A stretch of DNA of 44,720 bases. Source: Campylobacteraceae bacterium (GTDB taxonomy: Bacteria; Campylobacterota; Campylobacteria; Campylobacterales; Sulfurovaceae). Below the pieces are notes generated by a model that did not search any database, was not told the DNA's origin, and saw nothing but the letters and a program-made list of their open reading frames with translations. How positions within the stretch are numbered: the first letter of the stretch is position 1; every line of letters starts with the position of its first letter. This document shows positions 15,125 through 24,978 of the stretch, piece after piece. A program made the position numbers and the translations under genes. The stretch lies in the NCBI GenBank assembly GCA_027056485.1, contig JALUKQ010000181.1, positions 1 to 44,720 on the forward strand, written 5' to 3'.

Positions 15125-16644
15125 TGTCATCAATGGTTGACACTAAAAACAAGGAGGTAGCACTTCTTTTTGGTACGTTTCTTATTGCTATTTGTGGGTT
15201 AATTTATCAACTATTAGAGGGTACACTATCATCTTATTTGTTGGGTGATTCTGTCTATCATTTCTCCTTGGTTATAGGGCTGTTTATGTCCTCTATGGGT
15301 ATTGGCTCTTGGCTTTCTCGTTTTATAGATAAAAACCTAGAAGCTGCTTTTGTAAAGTTACAACTTAGTATTGCTATTTTGGGTGGTTTCTCTGCATTTA
15401 TTCTCTTTTTTACCTTTGCGTATATAGATAATTATGATGCATTTTTATATCTTATTACTATTTTACTCGGAAGTATGCTAGGGATTGAAATTCCTTTGAT
15501 TATTCGTATACTTAAAGAGAATTTTTCACTAAAAACCAATATCTCTAATGTCTTTACCGTTGACTATATTGGTGCGTTATTTGCCTCTTTACTCTTTCCT
15601 CTTGTTTTGGTTCCAAAACTGGGTCTTATGCAGACCTCCTTTCTTTTTGGAATGGTCAATCTTTTTGTGGGAACAATGGCATGGTATATCTTTAGAAAAT
15701 TGCTTGGAAAACGGTATGTTATTTATATTTTTACACTTTTAATGATACTCTTGATAGGGTTTTGGCAATCGACAAAATTGACGACTATGATAGAAAATAA
15801 GCTCTATAAAAACTCTATTATCTACTCTAAACAGACCAAATATCAAAAGATAGTTGTAACAGGCAACAATGGACGAGTACAATTTTATATTAATGGAGCT
15901 ATACAGTTTGATAGTATTGATGAGCATCGTTACCATGAGTCGTTGGTTCATCCAGCTATGATGAGTGCAAAAGCCCATGAGAATATTTTGATTATCGGTG
16001 GTGGAGATGGTATGGCACTACGTGAAGTCTTGAAGTATGATGATGTCTCAAAAGTAACTTTGGTAGACTTAGACCCTGTTATAACTACACTTTTCAAAGA
16101 GCATAAAGACTTAAGTAAACTAAATAATCATGCTTATAGAGATAAACGTGTAAGAGTATTGAATCAAGATGCATGGAAGTTTATAGAAAACTCAAAAGAA
16201 CTTTTTGATCTCATTATTTTAGATTTACCTGACCCTAATAATATTTCATTAAGTAGGCTCTATAGTCAAACTTTTTACCAACTTCTAAAGAATAAACTAT
16301 CTAAATCGGGTGCTATCGTTACTCAAGCTAGCTCTCCACTCTTTACTCAAAGGGCATTTTGGTCTATTAAAAAGACGATGGAGCATACAGGACTTCAAAT
16401 GAAAGCCTATCATACTTACGTTCCAAGTTTTGGAGAGTGGGGGTTTATTTTAGGAGCTAACTTTCCTATAGATTTCGATAAGCAAAAACCTATGAAGGGT
16501 TTAAAGTATCTCAATACAGATGTCATGAAACGTATGCCTCTATTTGCTCCAGATATAGCAGAAATAGAGGTTGAGCCAAATAAGCTAAGCACACATAGAC
16601 TTATAGAGTACTATGATGAAGGTTGGAAGAAGTGGTATGAGTAG
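15124..16644 (+). CDS. Membrane-fused spermidine synthase-like aminopropyltransferase
   Basis: 506 residues. The first 215 residues carry about seven membrane helices. The cytoplasmic half is a spermidine synthase fold: IQFDSIDEHRYHESLVHPAM (about 260-279), the nucleotide motif ILIIGGGDGMALRE (288-301), acidic LVDLDP (313-318), and ILDLPDPNNISLSRLYSQTF (365-384), where soluble enzymes have a D-x-x-D-P motif. Such membrane-fused forms are known as a distinct branch of the family. It probably transfers an aminopropyl or related group from a decarboxylated S-adenosylmethionine-type donor to an amine at the membrane; substrate is not deducible. The next gene starts 8 bases before its stop. Confidence 0.85.
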   Translation: MSSMVDTKNKEVALLFGTFLIAICGLIYQLLEGTLSSYLLGDSVYHFSLVIGLFMSSMGIGSWLSRFIDKNLEAAFVKLQLSIAILGGFSAFILFFTFAYIDNYDAFLYLITILLGSMLGIEIPLIIRILKENFSLKTNISNVFTVDYIGALFASLLFPLVLVPKLGLMQTSFLFGMVNLFVGTMAWYIFRKLLGKRYVIYIFTLLMILLIGFWQSTKLTTMIENKLYKNSIIYSKQTKYQKIVVTGNNGRVQFYINGAIQFDSIDEHRYHESLVHPAMMSAKAHENILIIGGGDGMALREVLKYDDVSKVTLVDLDPVITTLFKEHKDLSKLNNHAYRDKRVRVLNQDAWKFIENSKELFDLIILDLPDPNNISLSRLYSQTFYQLLKNKLSKSGAIVTQASSPLFTQRAFWSIKKTMEHTGLQMKAYHTYVPSFGEWGFILGANFPIDFDKQKPMKGLKYLNTDVMKRMPLFAPDIAEIEVEPNKLSTHRLIEYYDEGWKKWYE

Positions 16645-17713
16645 AGAGTATAAAACACCATGCTTTGTAATGGAGCAGGGTAAACTGGATAGAAATTTAG
16701 AAAAATTAGCCACTATAGAAAAAAAGAGTGGCGTAAAGATACTACATACTCTTAAAAGCTTTAATCAACGTTCTATATTGCCCCATATAGCGTTAAAATT
16801 ATCTGGGATGAGTATTGGGTCTAGTAAAGAGCTTTATATGGCTCAAAATGCAAAGGCTAAACATCTACATCTCTATGCACCTGCCTATAAAGAGAATGAA
16901 CTTATAGAGATTTTTGATAAAATCTCTACCCTTTCAGTTAACTCTTTAAATCAATGGCTAAGGTTTTCTTCTTTAGAGTTAGATAAAAAACCCTCTATGG
17001 GACTACGAATTAACCCTAAGCTTCATCTACCTATTCCAGATTATTGTAACCCTAATTTAGGCTACTCTCGTTTAGGAGTAGACTATTTAGAGTTTTTAGA
17101 GAGCTACAGTAAAAATAGTGATAGCTATAAAAACTTAGAGGGTTTACATTTTCATGCTCTTTTTCAGAGTTCTGTTCAAGGTTTGGTGATTCTTTTGGAG
17201 CATATAGAGCAACATTATAGTGATATATTACCTCAATTAAAGTGGCTAAATTTAGGAGGAGGGCATAACTTTAGTGATAAGAATTATGAAGTGAAAAGCT
17301 TTATACAAGTTATTCAAAAGTTTAAAACATCTTATCCCAATATAGAGTTATATTTTGAACCTGGAGAAGCTGTAGTAAAAGATTGTGGAACTTTTATTAC
17401 TACTGTCTTAGACATTATTACAATTGCAGGAGAAAATATAGTTATATTAGATACATCCATAGAGACACATCTCCTTGATGTAGCTATTGTAAATCAAAGA
17501 TTAAAAGTTGTTGGTACACAGAATTTTTCGACACCTTACTTTTATAAGTTAACGGGTAACTCCTGTCTTCAAGGTGATATTATTGGTGAGTATTTTTTTC
17601 TAGATCAATTAAACATTGGGGATAAGGTAGTTTTTGAAAATATGATGAGCTACAGTATGGTAAAGATGACTGAATTTAATGGAATGGAAAATGCAAAATT
17701 TATTTTAATCTAA
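16637..17713 (+). CDS. Carboxynorspermidine decarboxylase-like PLP enzyme
   Basis: 358 residues from ATG 16637, chosen because GGAAGAAG precedes it and the family's alignment begins at YKTPCFV. Fold III PLP decarboxylase: Lys40 in HTLKSFNQ is the cofactor lysine, GLRINP and YSRLGV are the substrate loop, LNLGGGHN and EPGEAVV bind the phosphate, LDTSIETH and GNSCLQGDIIGEYFF close the active site. The order matches NspC, which removes CO2 from carboxynorspermidine or carboxyspermidine. At the usual HFHxLCE position it has HFHALFQ, so substrate preference may differ. It may be a paralogue of the main spermidine pathway enzyme, specialised for the product of the preceding gene. Confidence 0.8.
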   Translation: MSREYKTPCFVMEQGKLDRNLEKLATIEKKSGVKILHTLKSFNQRSILPHIALKLSGMSIGSSKELYMAQNAKAKHLHLYAPAYKENELIEIFDKISTLSVNSLNQWLRFSSLELDKKPSMGLRINPKLHLPIPDYCNPNLGYSRLGVDYLEFLESYSKNSDSYKNLEGLHFHALFQSSVQGLVILLEHIEQHYSDILPQLKWLNLGGGHNFSDKNYEVKSFIQVIQKFKTSYPNIELYFEPGEAVVKDCGTFITTVLDIITIAGENIVILDTSIETHLLDVAIVNQRLKVVGTQNFSTPYFYKLTGNSCLQGDIIGEYFFLDQLNIGDKVVFENMMSYSMVKMTEFNGMENAKFILI

Positions 17714-17725
17714 ATTCTGCATTTT
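17691..17725 (+). terminator. Candidate terminator of the polyamine operon
   Basis: ATGCA-A-AATTT at 17691-17701 pairs with AAATT-C-TGCAT at 17712-17722 around a 10-base loop, followed by TTT. The left arm overlaps the end of the coding sequence. The stem is AT-rich, so strength is uncertain. Confidence 0.4.
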
Positions 17726-17735
17726 ATAAGAGCTA

Positions 17736-18131
17736 TTATTTATGCTTACTCTCTCTAAACCTTAGGGCATAGTTTAACTCAGTTAATAAACTCTCATCTT
17801 TAAAGTTTATAAAACATATCTGTTTAGCCATATCTTTAAGTGTAGACATCTCTTTATTTATCGCTTCTCTAATGGTTTCTGTGGTTGACTTATTTCTTAA
17901 TAGGTCTGTTGAAAAGAGTAAATCATCACTAAGATAGAAATATAGTTTATTATCATCCCTAATAATATTTAAGTTCTCTTTTCTGTGAATATTGTTTTTT
18001 TGTGAAATATAAAAAAAAAGTATAGCTGACCCCAAAAATATTGCTGCTACAGTTAAATGATTTATAAGTATGTAACTTATAATAATGGCTAATACCATTA
18101 CAAATAAAATAATTATTGAATTTGTTTTCAT
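17736..18131 (-). CDS. Hypothetical small membrane protein
   Basis: 131 residues. Two adjacent membrane helices (about 5-25 and 28-44) are followed by a soluble, charged C-terminal region of about 85 residues with a predicted helix (ETIREAINKEMSTLKDMAKQ). ATG 18131 has AAGGA 9 bases upstream, so it is likely to be real. No family is recognised. It is convergent with the NspC-like gene and downstream of the mutS7 gene on the same strand, with a 124-base gap. Confidence 0.6.
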   Translation of the reverse strand: MKTNSIIILFVMVLAIIISYILINHLTVAAIFLGSAILFFYISQKNNIHRKENLNIIRDDNKLYFYLSDDLLFSTDLLRNKSTTETIREAINKEMSTLKDMAKQICFINFKDESLLTELNYALRFRESKHK

Positions 18132-18255
18132 AATCTAGTCCTTTGTATTATGTAATATGAATATTATCCCTGAATTGTGTAGGAATCGAGTAAAATGTAA
18201 GATAGCATAAGTTTAAGAGATGAGAATAGTGTGAAAAATTGTAACAATATGCCTT

Positions 18256-21189
18256 TTAGAACTCTTCGTAATGTAACTTCAAGCCCTTGGATGTCATGAC
18301 AAAGCCTGATATATGTACCTTACCATTATGTACCAATTGGTGGTGTTTTTTACACAGGGGTATAAGATTATACTTATGGTTTTTATCCATAGAGCCAATC
18401 ATTCCTTCACTATTTGCTAGTTGTTGAGCTTGAATATGGTGTACATCTTCCACAGTTTCTTCACATAAGGCACATTTTGTAACATATAGTAACTTATTGT
18501 AACGGCTTCTTTTTTGAGATTTTAAGAGTTTGAGTTCTGATGTTTTACCGATGAGGTTTTCTCGTATACTGTAAGCATTTTTTATAAAATCACTATCCAT
18601 ATGCAGAGACTTTGCAAACTCTAAACCATAAAGTGAACTTCCCATACCTAGTTGAAGTTGTCGATTATAAATGAGGGTATCTTCATCTTCATCATATTTT
18701 ACCCCTAAGTGAAGTAGTATAAGGGACTCTACTCTTTTTAATGGCTCTATATTTTTAAGTTGATGAAGGTGTGTAGCAAAAATAAAGGTGGAATTTAAAT
18801 CTAAAAGTTTTAAAATAGCACCAGCAACAATAGCCAAACCAGACTCGGTCTCTGTTCCTTGTGAAATTTCATCACCTAAGATAAGACTTTTATCGGAAGC
18901 ACGGTTAAATATATTTTTTAGTTCCATCATCTCAACAGCAAAAGTAGATAGACCTTTATAGAGGTTATCTTGGGAAACAATACGAGTAAAAAGTTTATCA
19001 TACATTCCTAGCTTGAGTTCAGTAGCTGGAACGAAGAATCCTGCTTGGGCTAAGATGACAGAAAGACCGATACTTTTCATAAGTGACGACTTACCTGAAG
19101 AGTTAATTCCATAGAGTAGTACACCATTAACTGCTTTACCTTCACTGGCATTTAGTGTTATATGACTGTGTTTTGTCTCAATACCCTCTCCCAAATAGAT
19201 ATCATTAGGAATATAAACTCCTGTTTGTTCATTGGCTTCTATAATAGGGTGACGTAGTCCAATGGCTTCAAAAGCAGAGCAGTTATCTTCAATAATAGGA
19301 CGAGTTAAGTTCATACTCTTAGTACATTTTACATTTGAGATAGCTACGTCGATGTTAGCAACAAAGGCTATAAGCTCTTCGAGTAGATGTGAAAAACGTT
19401 TCTCTATTTCGTCTAAACTTTGTAGGTAACGCTGTTTGACTAAAGAGATAAGTTTGACTTGATTTGTTTCAAAATTTTGTGTTACCTCTTCAAAGAGTTT
19501 TGAGTTTATTTTAACAGCATTTTTTAGATATTTGTAGTGAAAGTCTTTAAAAAAGTGATGCTCACCATTTATAGTTACAAAAGACTCTTTTAACTCTTTT
19601 TCTATCATAGTAAATCGGTTTCTGGTAAGGTTAATGCTATAGCCTTCACTCTCTAAGTAACCTATATCTGCATAGTTGTTCTTTGCAGTTTTAATAAGCT
19701 TCTCTTGTTCAAACAGTTGGTCTATATGTTCAGTGACTTGTTCTAGTTTGCCTATTTCAACTTTTTGTTTTTTTAAAATATTGTCAATTGCAGGGTAGAT
19801 ACCATTTTTAAATATGTTGTCATTTATCTGGTCTATACGAAATTTTGCACAAACATTTAAGTTAAAGCTCTGTTCTAGATGTTGATAAAACTCAGAGACC
19901 TCATTACTTAAGCTCTCATCATAGGCTATGTTCATAGAGGAAGCATCTTCAAGAAGTTTTTTAATTGCTTCAAGAGACATCATAATATAAGTGAGTTCCA
20001 CAGGATGAAGTTTTTTGAGTTTGATACGTCGTGTAATACGTTCTAAATCATAAATATTTTTTAGATGAGTATCATAACTATCACTATGATTCATAAGCTT
20101 TTGACTTAGTTCATAACGTGATTCTAAAATCTCTTTGTCTAAAATAGGAGAAAGCAGTCGCTCTTTGAGTAGTCGTTTTCCAAAAGCTGTAGATGTTTTA
20201 TCAATTAAACTTAGTAGGGTTACTTCTGCTCTATCACGAGAGATAACGCCTAACTGCTCTAATGCATTGTTTCCTAAATAGAGGTAACGACTCTCTCCTA
20301 AAAAGGTAGGACGGTTCATTTTTTCTATAATTGCCTCATCATGCTCTATAATAAACTCTATTAGTATTGCCAAGGCTTCCGTGGTATAGGGGTGACGCTC
20401 CAAATCAAGATACTCGATAGGTGAGAGAAATGAGTTAATCTCATAGACTTTCTTAAAGAGTTCATTTTGATAGATAATTTTACACCGATGTTCATTGAGA
20501 GAACTATGAAACTGTTTGAGTTCCAAGTAGCTCTTTAACCATTCTAAGTCGATGTTAGAACCACTAAGTGTTACGATAACTTCTGCTGTATTATAAGTTT
20601 GTAAAAGATTAAAAACTTCATCTAGTGCATAAGTTTTATCATCACGGCTAGAGTGTATTTCATTAACAATGGTTTTACCTGTTGTAACATCTATAGCAGC
20701 ATAACCTACAGAGTAGATACCTTGATTCTCATCTACATTGAGAGAGACGATATTGTTTTCAGAGCTATCGGTATGGTATTCAAAGTTAGTTCCTGGAGAG
20801 ATAATATTAGCAACATAGCGTTTTATGTTGGGCATTTCACCTTTTTGTTTAACGACTACTATAGTATATTTTTTGGTACCTATAAGACGAGAGAGATAAC
20901 GCTCTAAAGAGACAGCTGGAACACCAGCTAAAAGAGGGTTTTTAACAGAGTTTTCTATAATGGCTTTACTCTTACGGGTTAGTTGTATATTAAGCAGTTC
21001 GGCTATCTCTTTTGCTTTACCTATTTTTAATTCATCATTATTAACTTCATAAACTTCAAAAAAAGTACCTATCTCCATAAGTACTAAGGCATTTGAGCCA
21101 TACTTATCTTCAAAATGTTGTTGAAGTTCAAAGTATACCTCTGTTAGAAGTTTACCTTTACTAGAGAGTATTTTTGCAGATGTTTCCAA
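18256..21189 (-). CDS. MutS7-type mismatch repair protein with C-terminal HNH endonuclease domain
   Basis: 977 residues from a TTG start at 21189. Mismatch-binding domain I is present with GTFFEVYE (F43, E45 equal the F-x-E wedge of MutS). Connector, lever and clamp regions follow. The ATPase domain has Walker [10 protein letters not shown] (about 690-698), the [15 protein letters not shown] segment, Walker [13 protein letters not shown] (about 765-777) and ATHLHQL (about 805-811). From about residue 905, CALCEE, VHHIQAQ and [12 protein letters not shown] make an HNH nuclease. This layout defines MutS7, known from Campylobacterota, octocoral mitochondrial genomes and some large DNA viruses. 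It is proposed to recognise and nick DNA by itself without MutL. It is a single gene; the start lacks an ATG alternative in the first 37 residues. Confidence 0.92.
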   Translation of the reverse strand: METSAKILSSKGKLLTEVYFELQQHFEDKYGSNALVLMEIGTFFEVYEVNNDELKIGKAKEIAELLNIQLTRKSKAIIENSVKNPLLAGVPAVSLERYLSRLIGTKKYTIVVVKQKGEMPNIKRYVANIISPGTNFEYHTDSSENNIVSLNVDENQGIYSVGYAAIDVTTGKTIVNEIHSSRDDKTYALDEVFNLLQTYNTAEVIVTLSGSNIDLEWLKSYLELKQFHSSLNEHRCKIIYQNELFKKVYEINSFLSPIEYLDLERHPYTTEALAILIEFIIEHDEAIIEKMNRPTFLGESRYLYLGNNALEQLGVISRDRAEVTLLSLIDKTSTAFGKRLLKERLLSPILDKEILESRYELSQKLMNHSDSYDTHLKNIYDLERITRRIKLKKLHPVELTYIMMSLEAIKKLLEDASSMNIAYDESLSNEVSEFYQHLEQSFNLNVCAKFRIDQINDNIFKNGIYPAIDNILKKQKVEIGKLEQVTEHIDQLFEQEKLIKTAKNNYADIGYLESEGYSINLTRNRFTMIEKELKESFVTINGEHHFFKDFHYKYLKNAVKINSKLFEEVTQNFETNQVKLISLVKQRYLQSLDEIEKRFSHLLEELIAFVANIDVAISNVKCTKSMNLTRPIIEDNCSAFEAIGLRHPIIEANEQTGVYIPNDIYLGEGIETKHSHITLNASEGKAVNGVLLYGINSSGKSSLMKSIGLSVILAQAGFFVPATELKLGMYDKLFTRIVSQDNLYKGLSTFAVEMMELKNIFNRASDKSLILGDEISQGTETESGLAIVAGAILKLLDLNSTFIFATHLHQLKNIEPLKRVESLILLHLGVKYDEDEDTLIYNRQLQLGMGSSLYGLEFAKSLHMDSDFIKNAYSIRENLIGKTSELKLLKSQKRSRYNKLLYVTKCALCEETVEDVHHIQAQQLANSEGMIGSMDKNHKYNLIPLCKKHHQLVHNGKVHISGFVMTSKGLKLHYEEF

Positions 21190-21242
21190 GTAGATGCCTA
21201 GATAATATTATTTTTTGTGATAATTATTCTATCTGTTTTGGG

Positions 21243-21285
21243 GTTAGGATTTGCTTGTAGGTGTAGACAGAGTCTACATCCTAAC
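21243..21285 (-). terminator. Nested inverted repeat downstream of the first L,D-transpeptidase gene
   Basis: GTTAGGA at 21243-21249 pairs with TCCTAAC at 21279-21285, and inside it TGTAGAC at 21262-21268 pairs with GTCTACA at 21272-21278 around AGA. It lies at the transpeptidase stop codon. There is no clear T run on the minus strand, so termination is possible but not shown. Confidence 0.35.
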
Positions 21286-23008
21286 GTATAATACGTTTCA
21301 TAAACTTATCATATCTATAAATATCATTTCTAAACTCTAACTCATTTTCACTGTTTACACCAGCTGTCAAATAGACCAAATGAATAGGAAGTTTATTGGC
21401 TACATTTAATTGTACTTTTCTTTTCCCTTTAAGTATTTTAGTGGCTTTTGTTAAGTTGATGTCTTTATTAAATGTACTAATAGTAGTTAGGAGTTGCTCA
21501 GGATTTGAGAGTCGTACACAACCATGAGAAAAAGCTCTAACTGTTCGTTTAAAAAGGTATCGTGTAGGTGTATCATGTAGATAGACTGCAAAACGGTTTG
21601 GAAATTTAAATTTTATTTTTCCTAAAGCATTTCGTGGACCAGGTGGTTGCATAAGACGGTAAGGAAATTTTTGTCCACCAGTAAGATAGTCTTCCCAGTA
21701 TAGGTTTGAGACATTAACAATAGGAGAGCGTTCACTCCATGTTGTATGTGCTTGTAGACCTTGTCGTTTAAGATAGTTAGGGTTTTTTATCATGTGTGGA
21801 ACAATCTCTCGTCTCACAATACCTTCTGGTACTTTCCAGTAAGGATTAAGTACAATATAGGATATCTTTTCATTAAAAATTGGAGTAGGGTGTCTTTTAT
21901 CTCCTACAATAACTTTTAAACTTTTTTTAACTTTTTCATCTTCTATATAGTAGAGCATAAACTCTGGAATGTTGACAATAATGTAACGTTCATTTTCTGT
22001 TCTTGGTAACCATTTAATTCTGTCTATGTTTAAGAGTACGGTTTTAATTTTTTCATCGACAGATACATTGAGTACTTTTCTTGTACCTGAGCCAACAACA
22101 CCATCAACAACCAATCCATGACGTTTTTGAAATCTCTTTACGGCAATATTTAAACATTCACCAAAAACTGCTTTTTTATCTATTTTTGCTTCAGCTGATT
22201 GATTGTTGTCACTGTTTTTTAGACTTTTAACTGTTGTGTTGTTACACTCTTTATAGTCTCCAGAGTAGGTAAGTCGCTCACGTAGTTGAATAACCATATC
22301 ACCACTACTACCTAGTTCTAGTCTTTTAAAGTAACCTAACTTTTTCCACCCTCCATCAACTTTTATTTTATAAAGTTTTTTCAGAGATTCCTGTAAAAGG
22401 TCATATCCAAATTTTTTCGGTCGTATCGCTTCAAGTGTACGGTTGATGTCAGGTTGCATTAAAAGTGTCGATATTTTATAAGGAGCTTTTGTTCTTAACC
22501 AAGAAGCATTAATTTTTTGTCTTTTTAAACTATGCAATTTTCTTGAAAAGCTTTTCCATTCAATCTCACCATACAGTGAATGCTCTAAAAAGTCATAGTA
22601 AAGAGAGCTAAGAGATATCTCTACTTTGTATAAATCTTCTTTTGTAAGGTTATTCTCTAGTTTCTGTTGGAGCTGCTGATTATGCTGAATTATACGACTT
22701 TTATTATCAAGTGTTAAATCGTTCTCTATATGAACCACAAGTTGTTTATATTTTTTTTGGTTTATACCATTTTTATTGATCCATATACTTTCGTAATTAT
22801 TATTACGATAAAATTTTTTCAGAAATTTTTTATGTGTTATTTTTTTTAAAAATTGTGAATTCTTTGTTGAAAAAATCTTTTTTAGTGATTCTTTTGTCTC
22901 TTCTTCAAAAGTAATAGGCTTTGTACTGTTGCTCTCTTTTGTAGAAGTAGCAAAAGCTATGGTTGATAGTAGTGAAATAATTATTAAAATTTTTGTGTTT
23001 ATTCCCAT
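21281..23008 (-). CDS. YcbB-type murein L,D-transpeptidase (copy 1)
   Basis: 575 residues. Signal peptide (about 1-20), a scaffold region, a peptidoglycan-binding type 1 domain (about 225-325, LELGSSGDMVIQLRERL, VKRFQKRHGLVVDGVVG) and a YkuD catalytic domain with YIIVNIPEFMLYYIE, GDKRHPTPIF, AVYLHDTP and the active-site motif AFSHGCVRLS (Cys at about 496). These enzymes make 3-3 cross-links or attach proteins to peptidoglycan in the periplasm. Compared with the next gene it has an Asn/Lys-rich insert before the second half of the binding domain. ATG 23008 has AAAGGGG upstream. It lies 77 bases from its paralogue. Confidence 0.92.
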   Translation of the reverse strand: MGINTKILIIISLLSTIAFATSTKESNSTKPITFEEETKESLKKIFSTKNSQFLKKITHKKFLKKFYRNNNYESIWINKNGINQKKYKQLVVHIENDLTLDNKSRIIQHNQQLQQKLENNLTKEDLYKVEISLSSLYYDFLEHSLYGEIEWKSFSRKLHSLKRQKINASWLRTKAPYKISTLLMQPDINRTLEAIRPKKFGYDLLQESLKKLYKIKVDGGWKKLGYFKRLELGSSGDMVIQLRERLTYSGDYKECNNTTVKSLKNSDNNQSAEAKIDKKAVFGECLNIAVKRFQKRHGLVVDGVVGSGTRKVLNVSVDEKIKTVLLNIDRIKWLPRTENERYIIVNIPEFMLYYIEDEKVKKSLKVIVGDKRHPTPIFNEKISYIVLNPYWKVPEGIVRREIVPHMIKNPNYLKRQGLQAHTTWSERSPIVNVSNLYWEDYLTGGQKFPYRLMQPPGPRNALGKIKFKFPNRFAVYLHDTPTRYLFKRTVRAFSHGCVRLSNPEQLLTTISTFNKDINLTKATKILKGKRKVQLNVANKLPIHLVYLTAGVNSENELEFRNDIYRYDKFMKRIIR

Positions 23009-23085
23009 ATAAGACCCCTTTAAGTAAGAACCATAGTATAGTCAAAAAGCAATTAATTTTTGAATCTAAGTTTAAAATTTAACTA

Positions 23086-24831
23086 TTAATATATGCTTCT
23101 GCGTTGTTTGGTATCATAGTTATAGACATCAGGTTCATAGTGAAGTAACCCATCACTTTTTATCCATGCTGTAAGATAAACAATATGTACTGGAACCCGT
23201 TGAGAAAGGTTAAGTTGTGTTTTTCTTTTTCCTCTCAATATGCGTTGTGCTCTGTTAAAGTTAACAGAACGCTCATGAGGTGCAAATGTAGCTAAAAGAG
23301 CATTTGGTCTAGCTATACGTATACAGCCATGAGAAAAGGCACGTCGTGCTTTTTTAAAGTATTTTTTTGCAGGGGTATCATGAAGATATACAGCAAACTG
23401 ATTGGGGAATTTGAATTTAATTTTACCTAAGGCATTTTTAGCTCCAGGAGGTTGCATAAATTTGTACTTTTTCGTTTGTCCATTTCTTAATACTCTAGCC
23501 CAATTAATATTTTTTGTATTAATAGTGGGTCTATTTAACGAGTAACTTCTTCTAACCTCATATCCTCGCTCTTCTAAGTAGTTAGGGTTCTTAAGCATTT
23601 TAGGAATCATCTCTTTTTGCACAATACTATCTGGAATCATCCAATAAGGGTTTAGAACAATAAAAGATATTTTATTGGAAAAAATTGGTGTATGGTGTTT
23701 TTTATCACCAACAACAACACGCATACTTAGTTTTTCACGACCATTTTCCCTATAGTATAGTCTAAAATCTGGGATATTCACCATAATATATCTATCTTCT
23801 GCTTGATCAGGAAGGCGTTTGATTCTATCTATATTAAGCAAAATTTTCTCTATTTTCCACTTAACAGAGATGTTAAGTTTTGAGCGAGTATATTTGTTAA
23901 TGGCTCCAGTCCGTGAAAGACCATGACGCTTTTGAAATCGTTTTATAGCTTTTTTAAGACAAGGTCCAAAATTTCCATCATTTCCACGACAAGTATAGTC
24001 ACCTTCACTTCTTAAACGTTCAATAAGTTGTCTGACTACTTTTCCACTTTTGCCATAACGTAGCTGGGATGATACAGGTATTTTTTTCCATCCACCCTGT
24101 TTTTGGACTTTTCTTAATCGTGCAAGCTCTCTAATCATTTTTTTATAGTTAAAACTATTTGGTGTTGTAGCTTTTATAATTTGAGGCAGAGGGTAAGAAA
24201 ACATTAACTCTGCAATATCATATTTGGGATCATTGGTTACCCAATTAGCTGCGATATGATTTCGACGTAAAGAACGAAGTCTTCTTTGAAATTTTGACCA
24301 TGGAATAGCACCATAAATATGGTATCCCAAATAAGAACGATAAAGGTCAGAAAGTTTTATATCAAGTTCTAATTGTTTGTTTGTATCTTCTGTCTTAAAG
24401 TTAGCAATTGTCTTTTTTAAGTATTTGTATTTTTTGACAATATTCCCTTTTGGACTTAAGGTAACATCTGACTTTATGACCGTAAAAAGATCATTAACTT
24501 CTTTACTTTTTATTCCTTCTTTTGTAAACCAGATGGGTGAATAACGACTTTTTTTATAGATCTTTTTTATAAACTTCTTATGTCTGATATCTTTAAATGT
24601 CTCTTCTTCATGATTGATTAAAAGGTTCATTAATCCTTTAGTACTTTTTTCACTATAGATAATTTCTGAAAGGGTTACATCTTTACTATACTTTTTATGG
24701 TTAGCACTAAGTTTTTTAAATGAGGAGTTTACAGTAGAGTTTTTTTCTACAGAGTTTAATGTCATAGCTTCAAGAGCTACAGCTAAAAAAATGGTAACAA
24801 CTAAAAAAGAGAAAGTTTTAACTAAATGCAC
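23086..24831 (-). CDS. YcbB-type murein L,D-transpeptidase (copy 2)
   Basis: 581 residues from GTG 24831 (AAGG five bases upstream). Signal peptide, scaffold, peptidoglycan-binding domain (RYGKSGKVVRQLIERL, IKRFQKRHGLSRTGAINK) and YkuD domain with YIMVNIPDFRLYYRE, GDKKHHTPIF, AVYLHDTP and AFSHGCIRIA (Cys at about 502). It aligns along its whole length with copy 1, so the pair is a tandem duplication, old enough to have diverged strongly. A very basic protein. Two copies may differ in timing or in the type of linkage formed; this cannot be read from sequence. Confidence 0.92.
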   Translation of the reverse strand: MHLVKTFSFLVVTIFLAVALEAMTLNSVEKNSTVNSSFKKLSANHKKYSKDVTLSEIIYSEKSTKGLMNLLINHEEETFKDIRHKKFIKKIYKKSRYSPIWFTKEGIKSKEVNDLFTVIKSDVTLSPKGNIVKKYKYLKKTIANFKTEDTNKQLELDIKLSDLYRSYLGYHIYGAIPWSKFQRRLRSLRRNHIAANWVTNDPKYDIAELMFSYPLPQIIKATTPNSFNYKKMIRELARLRKVQKQGGWKKIPVSSQLRYGKSGKVVRQLIERLRSEGDYTCRGNDGNFGPCLKKAIKRFQKRHGLSRTGAINKYTRSKLNISVKWKIEKILLNIDRIKRLPDQAEDRYIMVNIPDFRLYYRENGREKLSMRVVVGDKKHHTPIFSNKISFIVLNPYWMIPDSIVQKEMIPKMLKNPNYLEERGYEVRRSYSLNRPTINTKNINWARVLRNGQTKKYKFMQPPGAKNALGKIKFKFPNQFAVYLHDTPAKKYFKKARRAFSHGCIRIARPNALLATFAPHERSVNFNRAQRILRGKRKTQLNLSQRVPVHIVYLTAWIKSDGLLHYEPDVYNYDTKQRRSIY

Positions 24832-24978
24832 AGGAACCTTTTACTATAAAAAATATTAATTAGAATATGAGTATAGCAAAAAAATAGTGAAAAAAGGAGA
24901 AATATTTAATTTGGTTGAAAATAAACAATATTTAATCTATTGTTGTATCTATTTAAACATTAGGATAGAATCCTATGT

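Noticed and set aside
15548-15978. Short frames inside the aminopropyltransferase gene
   Set aside because: Overlap the membrane-helix coding region in other frames; no start signals.
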